64,000 nucleotides of DNA from Megalopta genalis (GCF_051020955.1 NC_135018.1:2419001-2483000), one strand, 5' to 3'. Positions 35,555 through 46,400 are shown, counted from the stretch's first letter. The notes: a model not told the origin generated them from the sequence alone. A program made the numbers and translations.

Positions 35555-35790
35555 GAGCCGTTTATTTTGAAAGTGGCATAAGTCACTTTACCGTAATGAA
35601 AAGTGGTGATTTGTTTATGTTTATACGAAATTATTTATACTGAGAAAAATATCAGTATCCTGAGATAACAAATACAAGTAAATCTCCTCGAAAGTTGGTA
35701 TCCATATTTTTAAACGTGTTAAAACGCAAACCCTGAAATATATCGACTTGAAAACAAAGTGACTTATGCCACTTTCAAAATAAACGGCTC
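35555..35790 (+). mobile_element. family B MITE, complete
   Basis: A 236-bp copy with both ends intact. The right flank is AATT, matching the left flank of the half copy at 34729, whereas its own left flank is ATAT. The mismatch suggests a recombinant between two insertions. Confidence 0.9.
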
Positions 35791-35902
35791 AATTCGTAAC
35801 TATGAAAAACGAACCGCAAGGCTCGAATAATCGTATCTCCTCCACCCAAATTGTCCATTTTTTGTGCAGAATCTGAGCGTCAATTAGAGAGAAACATTAC
35901 TA

Positions 35903-36646
35903 TATTTCTAAAGCTGCTCGGCTTCGTAGCATTTCCGCGACAAAAAGCGTCTCTTGTGCTCCAAATTAGCCGTTTCATGCACAGCTTATTTTACAGGTGC
36001 AATCGGACGCGGATCAATATTGCTAATATTTGAACGTTCTCCATATCATTGCGGTTTGCCAATAAATAATGGCAATATTGATATACCGTCTACCGTCAAT
36101 ATTTATGTACGATACTGTCAATACGATGTATTGAAGTATCGTCAATCCAATATATATTGAAATACCGTCAATACAGTATATTGAAATATCGTCAATATCG
36201 TATTGACAATATGCACAGATCATCGTAGAGTCGTTTTACACCTACAGTGATCCAGAGAACGTCGAAATATCGACAGCATACACGGCGAGTAAGAAAAACA
36301 TTCGGACACCCCATAAAACGATGTAACTTTTTTAAAAGCGAATCGAGCATCAAGAACAGACTAATCGTTTCATAAAAGACGATCAATCTCAACGAAACAG
36401 CTGATCAATTGACCGAGTATTATACTATACGTTGTGCCTTTAAATAACATTGTAGCAAAATTAATTAGCAACGAACGACCTCGCTAAATCATGACAGTTA
36501 CTATACAGCGTGTTCCTTTAACTTTTGCGTACATTTTTCCGTGCACTTCCGTCGATCTGTCAAATAAAAATGTTTCGAACGAACGTTCAATCAGTTGCCG
36601 ACAATCGACTCTCCTTCCTAGCCAAAACTTTTCCCCAGGAATCACT
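35903..36646. other. unassigned stretch with short GTCAATA repeats
   Basis: 36085-36205 holds about four imperfect 30-bp repeats built on ACCGTCAATACAGTATATTG. The rest is unique and without a recognisable gene. Confidence 0.5.
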
Positions 36647-36650
36647 TTAA

Positions 36651-36801
36651 CACTAGAACTACCAGACGATCATGGTGATGATCGTAACGATGATCAGGAT
36701 GTTATCATCGAGATCCGTTTTACTTGCACCTGTGTCGCGATCGAAGAGCACCGAAAGTGCTCCTCCGAGCCGGTCAGCTCTCGTATTCGGTACTTCTGGT
36801 G
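36651..36801 (+). mobile_element. piggyBac-like TTAA MITE, 151 bp
   Basis: Flanked by TTAA at 36647-36650 and 36802-36805. The left end CACTAGAACTACC pairs with the right end GGTACTTCTGGTG, two or three mismatches in 13. No coding capacity. It lies about 370 bp upstream of the mannosidase start, so it may sit in or near that promoter. Confidence 0.85.
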
Positions 36802-37170
36802 TTAAACTTTCTATTGTTCAACTCACTGTAGCCCGCTGAACGTGTTCACCCAACAGAATCCCCAGCACGACCGTAGTGTTCCCGCAGTAATCGGCCGACG
36901 CTCGTGTCTTCCGTCGATCATCGTAGTACGAAAGAACGGAAACGAAAGTCGAAAACAAAAGCAAAAAAAATAACGATAACAGAAAACACGAACAACAACG
37001 ACGAAAAAAAAAGTAAAAAAAAAAACTAGCACGAATTCGAACGGCGGTCGTCGGAGGAAACCGAGAAAACAAAAAGAGGATTTTTGCCTTGTGAGCGCAG
37101 CTCCGCCAGCACGAGCGCAACGACCGAAACTCCGGGCTGCTTGTCGAAGTGCAGCAAGTGCCTGGACGAC
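36802..37170 (+). promoter_or_regulatory. probable leader region of the mannosidase gene
   Basis: The left part is moderately GC-rich. 36930-37080 is a long A-rich purine tract with little T, as in some insect 5' leaders. The reading frame of the first coding exon is open upstream to a TAG at 37027 with no ATG before 37171. GTGAGCGCAG at 37091-37100 could be a weak acceptor if an upstream exon exists. No clear TATA box was seen; the transcription start is not determined. Confidence 0.4.
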
Positions 37171-37536
37171 ATGAGGCTGATGCAGAGACTGGCGGTTAGC
37201 GGATTGTTGTCCGTCATACTGATCGTCCTTCTGACGGGAACGTTCGTGACCCGTCGGAGCCTGGCGAACATGGTCGATCGCGGCGTGGCGCCGGAAGAGC
37301 GGAACGAGCAGCCGCTGAACCCGGCCTGGGTGCTGCACAACACGGTCCCCGGCCCCGGCCCGGACGAGCTCAAAAACGAAGACAAGGATCGACGCGTGGA
37401 CGCCGCCGCAAATAGACAGTCAGAACCGTCCGCGGTTGGCCCCCCGCCGATCCCCGTGCCCGCCCCGTATGCCATTAAACTGCCTAATCCACCCCTGGAC
37501 GATGTGACTAATCAGCGCCGCGAGAAGATCAAAGAG
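37171..37536 (+). CDS. alpha-Man-Ia: class I alpha-1,2-mannosidase, first coding exon (anchor and stem)
   Basis: This exon encodes 122 residues of a Golgi class I mannosidase (GH47), a calcium-dependent type II membrane enzyme that trims Man8-9 N-glycans towards Man5. Residues 1-7 (MRLMQRL) are a short basic cytoplasmic tail; about 8-26 form one hydrophobic membrane segment (AVSGLLSVILIVLLTGTFV); the rest is a charged, proline-rich lumenal stem (PPPIPVPAP near 97-105). It ends RREKIKE at AAAGAG|GTAAGC in phase 0, and REKIKE followed by MMKH from the exon at 63482 is the classic family junction. I chose the first in-frame ATG, 37171. A second lies at 37180, and the frame is open 48 codons further upstream without an ATG. 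Orthologue of Drosophila alpha-Man-Ia (mas-1) is likely. Confidence 0.85.
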
Positions 37537-37831
37537 GTAAGCGGCTCCATATAGTTTCTACAAGCTCTTCTTCTGCCCGCGTTGCGTCACTGGTAATTAC
37601 CTGTGCGTGCCCGGGACCTTCCGTGACCGGACCACGTGTTACGGTCTACTTTGCGGTAGGTTTACGGAAAAGTTCGCGCGGGGCGAGAGGAATGATCGAT
37701 TTCGGAATCACCGGGCGCGAAAGCAACGTTCGCAATTGCTCGCGATCCGTTTGTAAACGCTTAAGGGTGCAGGTCTGAATTTTAGCCAGTTGGAGACATT
37801 TCTGATATCTTGTTTTATTAAGTTGCATATG

Positions 37832-38199
37832 CAGTGACTCAAAAGTCGCTCAAAATCGGGGAACAGGGATTCCTCAGGTCATTTCGAGCAACTTTCTCCT
37901 CAGCGAAAATGCAATCCGCTGCTTCGTTTACGAGTTATTCACGGAAAACGCTGGCCAATGAGAGGCGAGCTCGGCTGACGCGAGGCTGACGCGGCTCCCT
38001 CGCTGATTGGCTCGACCGCTTAGCGCTAGACGAGCTCGGCCGCCGCGTGTCAGCCGAGCTCGCCTCTCATTGGTCACCGTTTTTCGTTAATAACTCGCAA
38101 ACGAAGCCACGGATTGCGTTTGTGCTAAGGAAAAAGTTGATTCAAATGACCTGAGGAACCTCTCATTTCCTGCAACTACCATAATCTTGGGACACTCAG
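37832..38199 (+). mobile_element. family C MITE
   Basis: Left end CAGTGACTCAAAA is diverged; right end is TTGGGACACTCAG then TA. The arms contain TGGCCAATGAGAGGCGAGCT and its complement AGCTCGCCTCTCATTGG, around a GC-rich centre. Confidence 0.88.
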
Positions 38200-39257
38200 T
38201 ATAAATTGATCGATTTATTCGGAATTATTAGGAAATCAGCTTCGAAATTATATAGCAGTTATTATTATATTTTAATTATATTATTATTATTGTTATATTT
38301 TGATAATAATAACTGCTATTGCTTTTCCGTAATAACAACGACAAGGGAGCTGAATCATGTACACACCTACTAATTGTTACTATACCGTAACAACACCGTC
38401 AGAATAAAGCTGAAGTTGTACTCACTCGAGCATTATGCAAATTTTTAAGGTGAGAATAAAGTTCATTGCTTCACAGTTGTACGACGCTCTAAAAACGTTT
38501 TCAAGATCGTTGGAGCCGTTTCGTCGGCGGAAGTATGGCGAAGTAAGTACACTTGTGTCGAAAAGTGTGTTGAACACCCATTCGAATGGAATAATTTTTT
38601 AAGAATTGTACCAAATGACTTGAATTTTTGTTTTAAAGACATTGGACCGACTATTTTATCGAACAGCGAGCAAAACAATTACAGGTTCTGACGAAAGATC
38701 TGAAAAATCATCGTTTTCTAACTCCTTCGTCGTTTCAACCGAGCGCAATTTCAGCGAAATTTTTGGTGCTCATTGCTTTGGTCTACCGTGGACAGTCTAA
38801 GATTTTCAAAAGAATTGAAATCGTTCGGACCAATTCGAAAAGGAGTTATTCTATTTGACGATTCTATTTTTAAAGATGTTAACATACGTACTTTTCGCCG
38901 CGAGTGTACCCGTCTCGGTTAAATTCCCATTCGATTGGATCGCGTGAAAGGTAAGTCTGCCGTTTCTACGAAAAACAGTTATACCCTCGTTAAATTTATT
39001 ATCAGGTGACAGAATCAACGCGAATGCGATTCTCGTCCGTGGTCGATGATACACGTAACAAAAGAATACTGTGCCATCCAGGGAAGCCAAGCAAGGCTGT
39101 CCATCACCTTGATGCTGTAATTATAGTTTCGCCGAACCTGAAACTATTCAGCGTCGGGTATTGCATTATCAATATGATTTAACGACTAATTTTCCTGCAA
39201 TATATAATTTCGTGCACAGAAAATACTGTAGTGCAAAAATTAGTAGTAAAATTAATA
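38200..39257. other. unassigned intronic stretch
   Basis: Unique AT-rich DNA. Open frames 38463-38678 and 38851-39090, both minus, have no recognisable domain. GTTTCAACCGAGCGCAATTT and similar phrases may belong to an old element, but I cannot name it. Confidence 0.38.
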
Positions 39258-39473
39258 CAGTAATGTCTCCCTAACTGACGCTAAGATTCTGTAGAAAACT
39301 GGACAATTCGGGAACAGGAGACACGATTATTCGAGCCTTCTAGCTCGTTTTTATAATTGTCGACGATTGGTAACTATAAAAACGAAGAACGAGACTCGAA
39401 TAATCGTATCTCCTTTTCCCAAATTGTCCATTTTTTCTAGACAACCTGAGCGTCAATTAGAGAGACATTACTG
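39258..39473 (+). mobile_element. family A MITE, complete
   Basis: A 216-bp copy with TA on both flanks. Left end CAGTAATGTCTCCCTAACTG, right end AGAGAGACATTACTG, and a full central stem with TCGACGATTGGTAACTATAA at the loop. Confidence 0.92.
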
Positions 39474-39497
39474 TAATCCCGGAAATAGGCGCGTTAA

Positions 39498-40315
39498 CCT
39501 TTTAGGTACGGCTATTATTAAGTACGGCAGGGCTATTTCTCTGGACGGCAGAGTCTGATGTATACTGTACAGAGTCTGATACTGTATATACAGGGTGTCC
39601 CAAAAATGTCTCTCAATCCGAAAGTGGGCGGTTTCCTCAGGCCATTTGGAGCAACTTTCTACTTTACAAAAATTTTCTCCGAGGCACCGTTAACGAGTTA
39701 TTAACGAAAAACAGTGACCAATGAGAGGCGAGCTCGGCTGGCGCGTGGCGATCGAGCCAATGAGCGGAACTAGGCTTCGCGCACTGGTTGGCTGGGCCGC
39801 CTCGCGTCAGCCGTACTCGATTCTTATTGGTCACTGTTTTTCGTTAATAACTCGTTAACGGTGCCTCGGAGAACATTTTTGTAAAGGAAGAAGCTGCTTC
39901 AAATGATCCGAGGAACCCGCCATTTCCGGATTGCGAGACATTTTTGGGACACCCTGTGGACTGTTGTAAATCGATGCGAAGACAAAAGAAGTGTGAAACA
40001 ATGCATATGAAGACGATTATTTGGTTCAAACGATGAGCGAGTGAGCTACTAGAGCAAGCCACTATAGTGGCGCGTCGTCCAGAGAGATGACATCCGCGAA
40101 AGCCACTATAGTGGCGTGTCGTACTGAAAGATGATATCCGCGGAAGCTACTATAGTGGCGTGTCGTGCCTAAAAGACGCCATTGACACTGCCATTGCAGA
40201 ACTATAAACACGGTGCCGCGACAGACACGGTCATTCTCCGCGGCGAGTGTCGTTTCTAATTAGCCGCGATGATGTTGTTAAGGACACGAGGAGAACAAGG
40301 CGGAGCCTGAATAGG
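39498..40315 (+). mobile_element. TTAA-flanked piggyBac-like element carrying a family C insertion
   Basis: TTAA lies at 39494-39497 and 40316-40319. The ends CCTTTTAGG / CCTGAATAGG are imperfect inverted repeats. Three CCACTATAGTGG-like palindromes, near 40055, 40100 and 40147 (the last one reads CTACTATAGTGG), echo the element at 24680. A family C MITE at 39591-39956 accounts for 366 bp, leaving about 450 bp of host element. The terminal match is weaker than in the other TTAA elements. Confidence 0.6.
39591..39956 (+). mobile_element. family C MITE, complete
   Basis: Both canonical ends are present: CAGGGTGTCCCAAAAATG and TTTTTGGGACACCCTG. The arms are long inverted repeats of about 150 bp with TTAACGAGTTATTAACGAAA and its complement. 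Left flank TA; right flank TG. Confidence 0.93.
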
Positions 40316-40319
40316 TTAA

Positions 40320-40460
40320 ATTGAGTTCCACTTGCAAATGCGGTTTGTCCGTTTCGTAAATTATGTGAGTCCACTCGCGAAGTAAATTGCTTCGTTTGGA
40401 ATGAACGATAGGTGCCGGCAGAATGCGACGCGCGTAACGCTGCTTGAACATTTCTCTAAT
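40320..40460 (+). repeat. dispersed repeat E
   Basis: ATTGAGTTCCACTTGC to GCTTGAACATTTC is shared with 52615-52735 at roughly 80% by eye, including GAGTCCACTCGC and AAATTGCTTCGTT. It starts at the TTAA boundary of the preceding element. Class unknown. Confidence 0.75.
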
Positions 40461-40474
40461 GCGAGCAGGGGTTG

Positions 40475-40647
40475 CAGTAATTTCTCCCTAATTCGCGCTC
40501 AGATTGCGCACGAAAATCGTTGTTTTTATAGTCGTTGACGAACGGTGACTATAAAAACGAGCCGGAAGGCTCGAATAATCGTGTCTCCTCTTCCCGAATT
40601 GTCCATTTTTGGGCGCAATCTGAGCGCGAATTAGGGAGAAATTATTG
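40475..40647 (+). mobile_element. family A MITE, internally deleted
   Basis: Left end CAGTAATTTCTCCCTAATTC, right end GGGAGAAATTATTG then TA, with about 40 bp missing from the left arm. Paralogous with 3829-3970. Confidence 0.88.
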
Positions 40648-40688
40648 TACTTCCTTGGCTTGCAATGTTGCACATTTATTCAGGGCTA

Positions 40689-40742
40689 CAGTAAATTCTC
40701 CATAATTGACGCTCGGATTGTGCACAAAGATGGACAATTTAT
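40689..40742 (+). mobile_element. family A left arm, broken by AT repeat
   Basis: CAGTAAATTCTCCATAATTG to GGACAATTTA, then an AT microsatellite. Same structure and same 40-bp upstream spacer as 4012-4066. Confidence 0.86.
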
Positions 40743-41150
40743 AATGTAAAATAATATAAATATGATATAAATATAATGTAAATATAATATAAATGTAATA
40801 TAAATGTAATATAAATATAATATAAATGTAATATAAATATAATATAAATATAATATAAATATAATATATAAATATAATATAAATGTAATATAAATATAAT
40901 ATAAATATAATATAAATATAATATATAAATATAATATAAATGTAATATAAATATAATATAAATATAATATAGGTATAATATATAAATATAATATAAATGT
41001 AATATAAATATAATATAAATATAATATATAAATATAATATAAATGTAATATAAATATAATATAAATATAATATAAATATAATATAGATATAATATAATAT
41101 ATAAATATAATTTATAAATATAATATATAAATATTATATAATATAATAAT
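40743..41150. repeat. AT microsatellite (ATATAAATATAATATAAATG type)
   Basis: Regular AATATAAATGTAATATAAAT units with a higher-order period of about 60 bp, marked by ATATATAAATATAAT. Confidence 0.9.
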
Positions 41151-42874
41151 ATTTACAAACTTTTTCCCGCATATTTGTCAACACTATCGTCATCAGGAAC
41201 TAATCTGAAACTGTATTCCTGGTAAGTATCGTAATTTAAAATCGGGTAGTTACAGAAATTGTTGAGATCTCTAATACTGTCCTCGTGTAGTTGCTATTTA
41301 GAAGCCCCGTAGGTGCAAATATGAATCGTGTGCACAGTGGGAAACGGTAAATTGCGTTGCCAAACTTCCCAATTACACGGTTAATCATACTTTAATTGAG
41401 TTCGACCAAGCAGAGCATTAAATGTCGGACGGACGTCGATGTAATTCAACATCTGAAAAAGAAGACTTCGTACTCGGCGCGTCCCATAACGCGAACGCAT
41501 TCATGCAGAAGTCACCGAAACGATCAATATCCTGCCATCTGTTGTCGTTTCCCTGGAAGCTACCATCGAGCCGGCAGCCGGTATCTGGGCAACTAGAGGG
41601 GATGATTTATAGTTGATTATATAAATATTCTGAAGGACCCGCGAAAGAAGCTGACTGTATACGAGATCACAGATCGAAATTTATTCTCGCAGACAAGCAC
41701 ATAATGGGAACATGAATTTTGCAGTTCGTCAGACTTGTTGCAAAATTTACGATAAATAACGACGATAACAACGATAACAACTTATTACACATTTGTAGAA
41801 ATTATTTATATATTTATTTATTTATTTACAGTATATATTTACATATTTGTTTATATTTATTTATTGATAAACACATTTTTGGAGACGATGTTTCCAAATC
41901 TGAAATCGTGGTTTTAATAATAATTTGAACATGGTATTATGAACAATGTTATACTTGCACTTCTATATATATTATATCATATATTATTATTTGTTATACT
42001 TATTACATATTATTGTATGCTATACTTATCATATATTATTATATGTTACATTATATATTATATGTTTATACATTATTCGCAATTCATTTCGATATTTGGA
42101 AGGTTTTTTTTTAGACTTAGAATCTGTAAAAAAAATCGAATGAAAGCAATTTGACTTCTTCACTTCCCTTACACTGTAATTTCTTCCACAGCTTCGTTAA
42201 TAGTAGTCACGCGATTACAATAAAATATATTGTCCAACAAGAAACATTCATTTTTTCGTGAAACCGTAAATCTCTTTGAGATTTGCTTTTACTTATCAGA
42301 ATTCTCTGTATGATTTACAATTAGTCGACGACAGTAAATAATTAATATCGACCAGGTTCGTTCTCGTTTCCGAATTTACCGAATCAGCTTGACGATAAAT
42401 CCATCGTACAAAAGGGTCGACGGGACGATGGGGGGGGGGGAGGGGCGGCGAAGGGGGGTGTACGATATGGGGAACGATAATCGATCGGATGAAGTAGATT
42501 TGCAGAAATAGAGACGTGGAATGGAACGCGGGGTAAGGACGAGCCAGCTTACAAAGAGATAATCGTACCGGCAGAGTTCCGAGTAGACTTAATGTGATTG
42601 ACTCATTATCGCTTCGGATCTTGTTCCTCAAACGACATTATCGCCAATACCCAGTTTACTGCTCTCCGCTAAATTAATTACGCGAAAATGGCGGAGGCAT
42701 TTCGAGTTCTACTCCGGCCCAGCAAAGTTGAACGTGTTAGCGCGCCGTCCCTTTTCCGACGTTGGAATTCCGTCAATTAATTTCCTCCTGCCCGTCGATG
42801 GATACCGCAGCATCGTTTCCACCTGACGGTTTCACTTTCCTCCGGCAACTAATATATTAATCGCTGTTTTATTT
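41151..42874. other. unassigned intronic stretch
   Basis: Unique DNA with AT blocks near 41800-41870 and 41960-42070. A G-rich run at 42428-42460 contains several runs of four or more G and could form a quadruplex. Open frames near 41396-41616 overlap and are unrecognised. Confidence 0.4.
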
Positions 42875-45045
42875 ATGTTATATTTATGTTATATTTGTAT
42901 CGTCGTTTTATTTATATTATATTTCTATCGTCGTTATATTTATATTATATTTATATTATATTTATATCGTCGTTATATTTATATTATATTTACATCGTCG
43001 TTATATTTATATTATATTTATATCGTCGTTATATTTATATTATATTTATATCATCGTTATATTTATATTATATTTATATCATCGTTATATTTATATTATA
43101 TTTACATCGTCGTTATATTTATATTATATTTATATCGTCGTTATATTTATATTATATTTATATCATCGTTATATTTATATTATATTTATATCATCGTTAT
43201 ATTTATATTATATTTATATCGTCGTTATATTTATATTATATTTATATCGTCCTTATATTTATATTATATTTATATCGTCCTTATATTTATATTATATTTA
43301 TATCGTCCTTATATTTATATTATATTTATATCGTCGTTTTATTTATATTATATTTGTATCGTCGTTATATTTATATTATATTTATATCGTCGTTATATTT
43401 ATATTATATTTATATCGTCCTTATATTTATATTATATTTATATCGTCCTTATATTTATATTATATTTATATCGTCCTTATATTTATATTATATTTATATC
43501 GTCGTTTTATTTATATTATATTTGTATCGTCGTTATATTTATATTATATTTATATCGTCGTTATATTTATATTATATTTATATCGTCGTTTTATTTATAT
43601 TATATTTGTATCGTCGTTATATTCATATTATATTTATATCGTCGTTATATTTATATTATATTTATATCGTCCTTATATTTATATTATATTTATATCGTCC
43701 TTATATTTATATTATATTTATATCGTCCTTATATTTATATTATATTTATATCGTCGTTTTATTTATATTATATTTGTATCGTCGTTATATTTATATTATA
43801 TTTATATCGTCGTTATATTTATATTATATTTATATCGTCCTTATATTTATATTATATTTATATCGTCCTTATATTTATATTATATTTATATCGTCCTTAT
43901 ATTTATATTATATTTATATCGTCGTTTTATTTATATTATATTTGTATCGTCGTTATATTTATATTATATTTATATCGTCGTTATATTTATATTATATTTA
44001 TATCGTCGTTTTATTTATATTATATTTGTATCGTCGTTATATTCATATTATATTTATATCGTCGTTATATTTATATTATATTTATATCGTCCTTATATTT
44101 ATATTATATTTATATCGTCCTTATATTTATATTATATTTATATCGTCCTTATATTTATATTATATTTATATCGTCGTTTTATTTATATTATATTTGTATC
44201 GTCGTTATATTTATATTATATTTATATTATATTTATATCGTCCTTATATTTATATTATATTTATATCGTCCTTATATTTATATTATATTTATATCGTCGT
44301 TTTATTTATATTATATTTGTATCGTCGTTATATTTATATTATATTTATATCGTCGTTATATTTATATTATATTTATATCGTCCTTATATTTATATTATAT
44401 TTATATCGTCCTTATATTTATATTATATTTATATCGTCCTTATATTTATATTATATTTATATCGTCGTTTTATTTATATTATATTTGTATCGTCGTTATA
44501 TTTATATTATATTTATATCGTCGTTATATTTATATTATATTTATATCGTCGTTTTATTTATATTATATTTGTATCGTCGTTATATTCATATTATATTTAT
44601 ATCGTCGTTATATTTATATTATATTTATATCGTCCTTATATTTATATTATATTTATATCGTCCTTATATTTATATTATATTTATATCGTCCTTATATTTA
44701 TATTATATTTATATCGTCGTTTTATTTATATTATATTTGTATCGTCGTTATATTTATATTATATTTATATTATATTTATATCGTCCTTATATTTATATTA
44801 TATTTATATCGTCCTTATATTTATATTATATTTATATCGTCGTTTTATTTATATTATATTTGTATCGTCGTTATATTTATATTATATTTATATCGTCGTT
44901 ATATTTATATTATATTTATATCGTCGTTATATTTATATTACATTTATATCGTCGTTACATTTATATTACATTTCTATCGTCGTTATATTTATATTATATT
45001 TCTATCGTCCTTATATTTATATTATATTTGTATCGTCATTATATT
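42875..45045. repeat. 28-bp satellite, ~77 units, with higher-order structure
   Basis: Unit TATCGTCGTTATATTTATAT plus TATATTTA. Three unit variants (CGTCGTTATA, CGTCCTTATA, CGTCGTTTTA followed by TTGTATCG) are arranged in a 420-bp block (15 units) that recurs from 43331, 43751 and 44293/44713, with a 10-bp or multi-unit disruption near 44220 and 44765. The plus strand of the unit contains no stop codon, so two frames stay open for over 700 codons. I read this as satellite, not protein. Confidence 0.94.
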
Positions 45046-45591
45046 ATGGTCATTCCATAAGTTCCTGCCATTCATTTTTTAACGAAATGATATTTTAATC
45101 TTAACCTACAAAGCTTACGAAAAGAAATGCTTCTATTCTATATCGCGTCTGCACCCTTAAATTTCTTGCCAGCTAAAAAATGTTGTAGCGACCGAAAGAG
45201 GTAGAAGTCCGGTGGCGCGATGTCCGAAGAGAATGAGGTGGATCAGATAAAATGGTCCCAACCGAGAGCTTCGGAAAGGGTTCTGATTCGCGTTACGTGC
45301 AAGCAACGATATGCACGCTGCCACGCGATCGAGACTATTACATTCAGCAAGTTGATGCGGCACCCATGCGTCCAGCTTTGGCATCCTTCCCATTTCCTTC
45401 GAACGTCTATGTACACTCGATTTTGGCGTATTCAGCATTTCCGACGTTTCTCGCACCGATAAACTCCTTGTTTCGTTCGCCGGATTGAGAATCCTGTCGT
45501 CTTCGACCGTCTCGACGGGACGATCGGCTCGCGGCTCATCTTCCGGATTAAAATTTCCCTCCCGAAATCGATTTTGAACCACTCTCTCCAC
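45046..45591 (-). pseudogene. mariner transposase relic, N-terminal part
   Basis: The minus frame from 45591 encodes RFREGNFNPEDEPRADRPVE, then SVRETSEMLNTPKSSVHRR, a KLDAWVPHQL stretch and ISLLARNANQNPF. These are the two helix-turn-helix regions and linker of mariner transposases. The family's catalytic D,D34D core is absent: the frame degenerates after the ISLLARNANQNPF stretch. GGTCATTCCATAAGTTCC at 45050-45067 looks like one mariner terminal repeat, placed where the 3' end would be, so an internal deletion removed the catalytic half. The other end is lost into a 36-bp repeat. Confidence 0.85.
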
Positions 45592-45616
45592 GTAAACGAC
45601 ACAAACGTTTCTTTTG

Positions 45617-45770
45617 ACAGAAATATTTCGCTTTTTCGAGCGAAATTTCTTTTGAGAAACGTTTCGCTTTTTCGAGCGAAATTTCTTTTGAGAAACGTTT
45701 CGCTTTTTCGAGCGAAATTTCTTTTGAAAAATATTTCGCTTTTTTTCGAGCGAAATTTCTTTTGTTTTTA
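45617..45770. repeat. 36-bp palindromic repeat, 4 units
   Basis: Units TTTCGCTTTTTCGAGCGAAA plus TTTCTTTTGAGAAACG. Each contains the inverted pair TTTCGCT...AGCGAAA and can form a hairpin. It lies where the 5' end of the mariner relic should be. Confidence 0.9.
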
Positions 45771-46400
45771 TCCGCCTAAATTATGACACTTCGTGAGAAA
45801 GTGAAAAGTATGCATTTGTATGAACATTTCAAAGATTTCATTTAATTTTCAAACGTAATTATACTTCGCGTTATTTTTTTCTTTTATTGTTGCTTCTGGA
45901 AATATACACAGAATGCACCATTGAATTACGGTGAATGATGCAGAAACTGACAAGGGAGAATATGTACGTGGAATCAATAATCTGTACACACCAATTTTCA
46001 TGAAATTTCCGTGAAAGGTAGTTTTTCGAAAAATATTTAACATGTAGTCGTTGGTGTTGGCTGTTGACGGTGATGGAAAAGCGTAGATATTGTTTTAAGT
46101 CGTATAGAAAAGTACATTTGAAAGGTTGTTTTCACTTTGTCAACATGGATGATGGCCGATAAAATAATACCAAACATTTTTCTGCTAAATTCCTCTCGCA
46201 GAAATTTCGTCGAAATCTGCGCGTCCAGATGTATTCCCCCTTGTCAGATACTGCAACGTGCATTGTATTTAATGGAGAATGAAATTTTATTTTATAAGTC
46301 CCATAAGTCTCGTTATTATTCATCCGAAGCGCTGTCGTTTGGTCAAAAACGTTTAACGTTATTTCTAAAGTAATGAAATAGAGTTATTATTGATAATTGA
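45771..46400. other. unassigned intronic stretch
   Basis: Unique AT-rich DNA with short overlapping frames. No recognisable gene. Confidence 0.4.

Larger units (their letters stand above)
34618..35902 (+). mobile_element. family A MITE split by nested family B insertion
   Basis: Left half 34618-34728 starts CAGTAATGTCTCCCTAACTG. Right half 35791-35902 resumes AATTCGTAACTATGAAAAAC and ends with ACATTACTA then TA. Removing the insert and one AATT restores the usual family A centre. The nesting shows that family B arrived after family A. Confidence 0.92.

Noticed and set aside
36930..37080. A-rich tract considered as a retroposon poly(A) tail
   Set aside because: It is interspersed with C and G, lacks a target duplication, and sits directly before the first coding exon, where a purine-rich leader is more likely.
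42875..45082. Two overlapping open frames of more than 700 codons (YIYIIFISSLYLYY repeats)
   Set aside because: The 28-bp unit has no stop codon on the plus strand, so open frames are automatic. Two different frames are equally open, and composition is that of the satellite.
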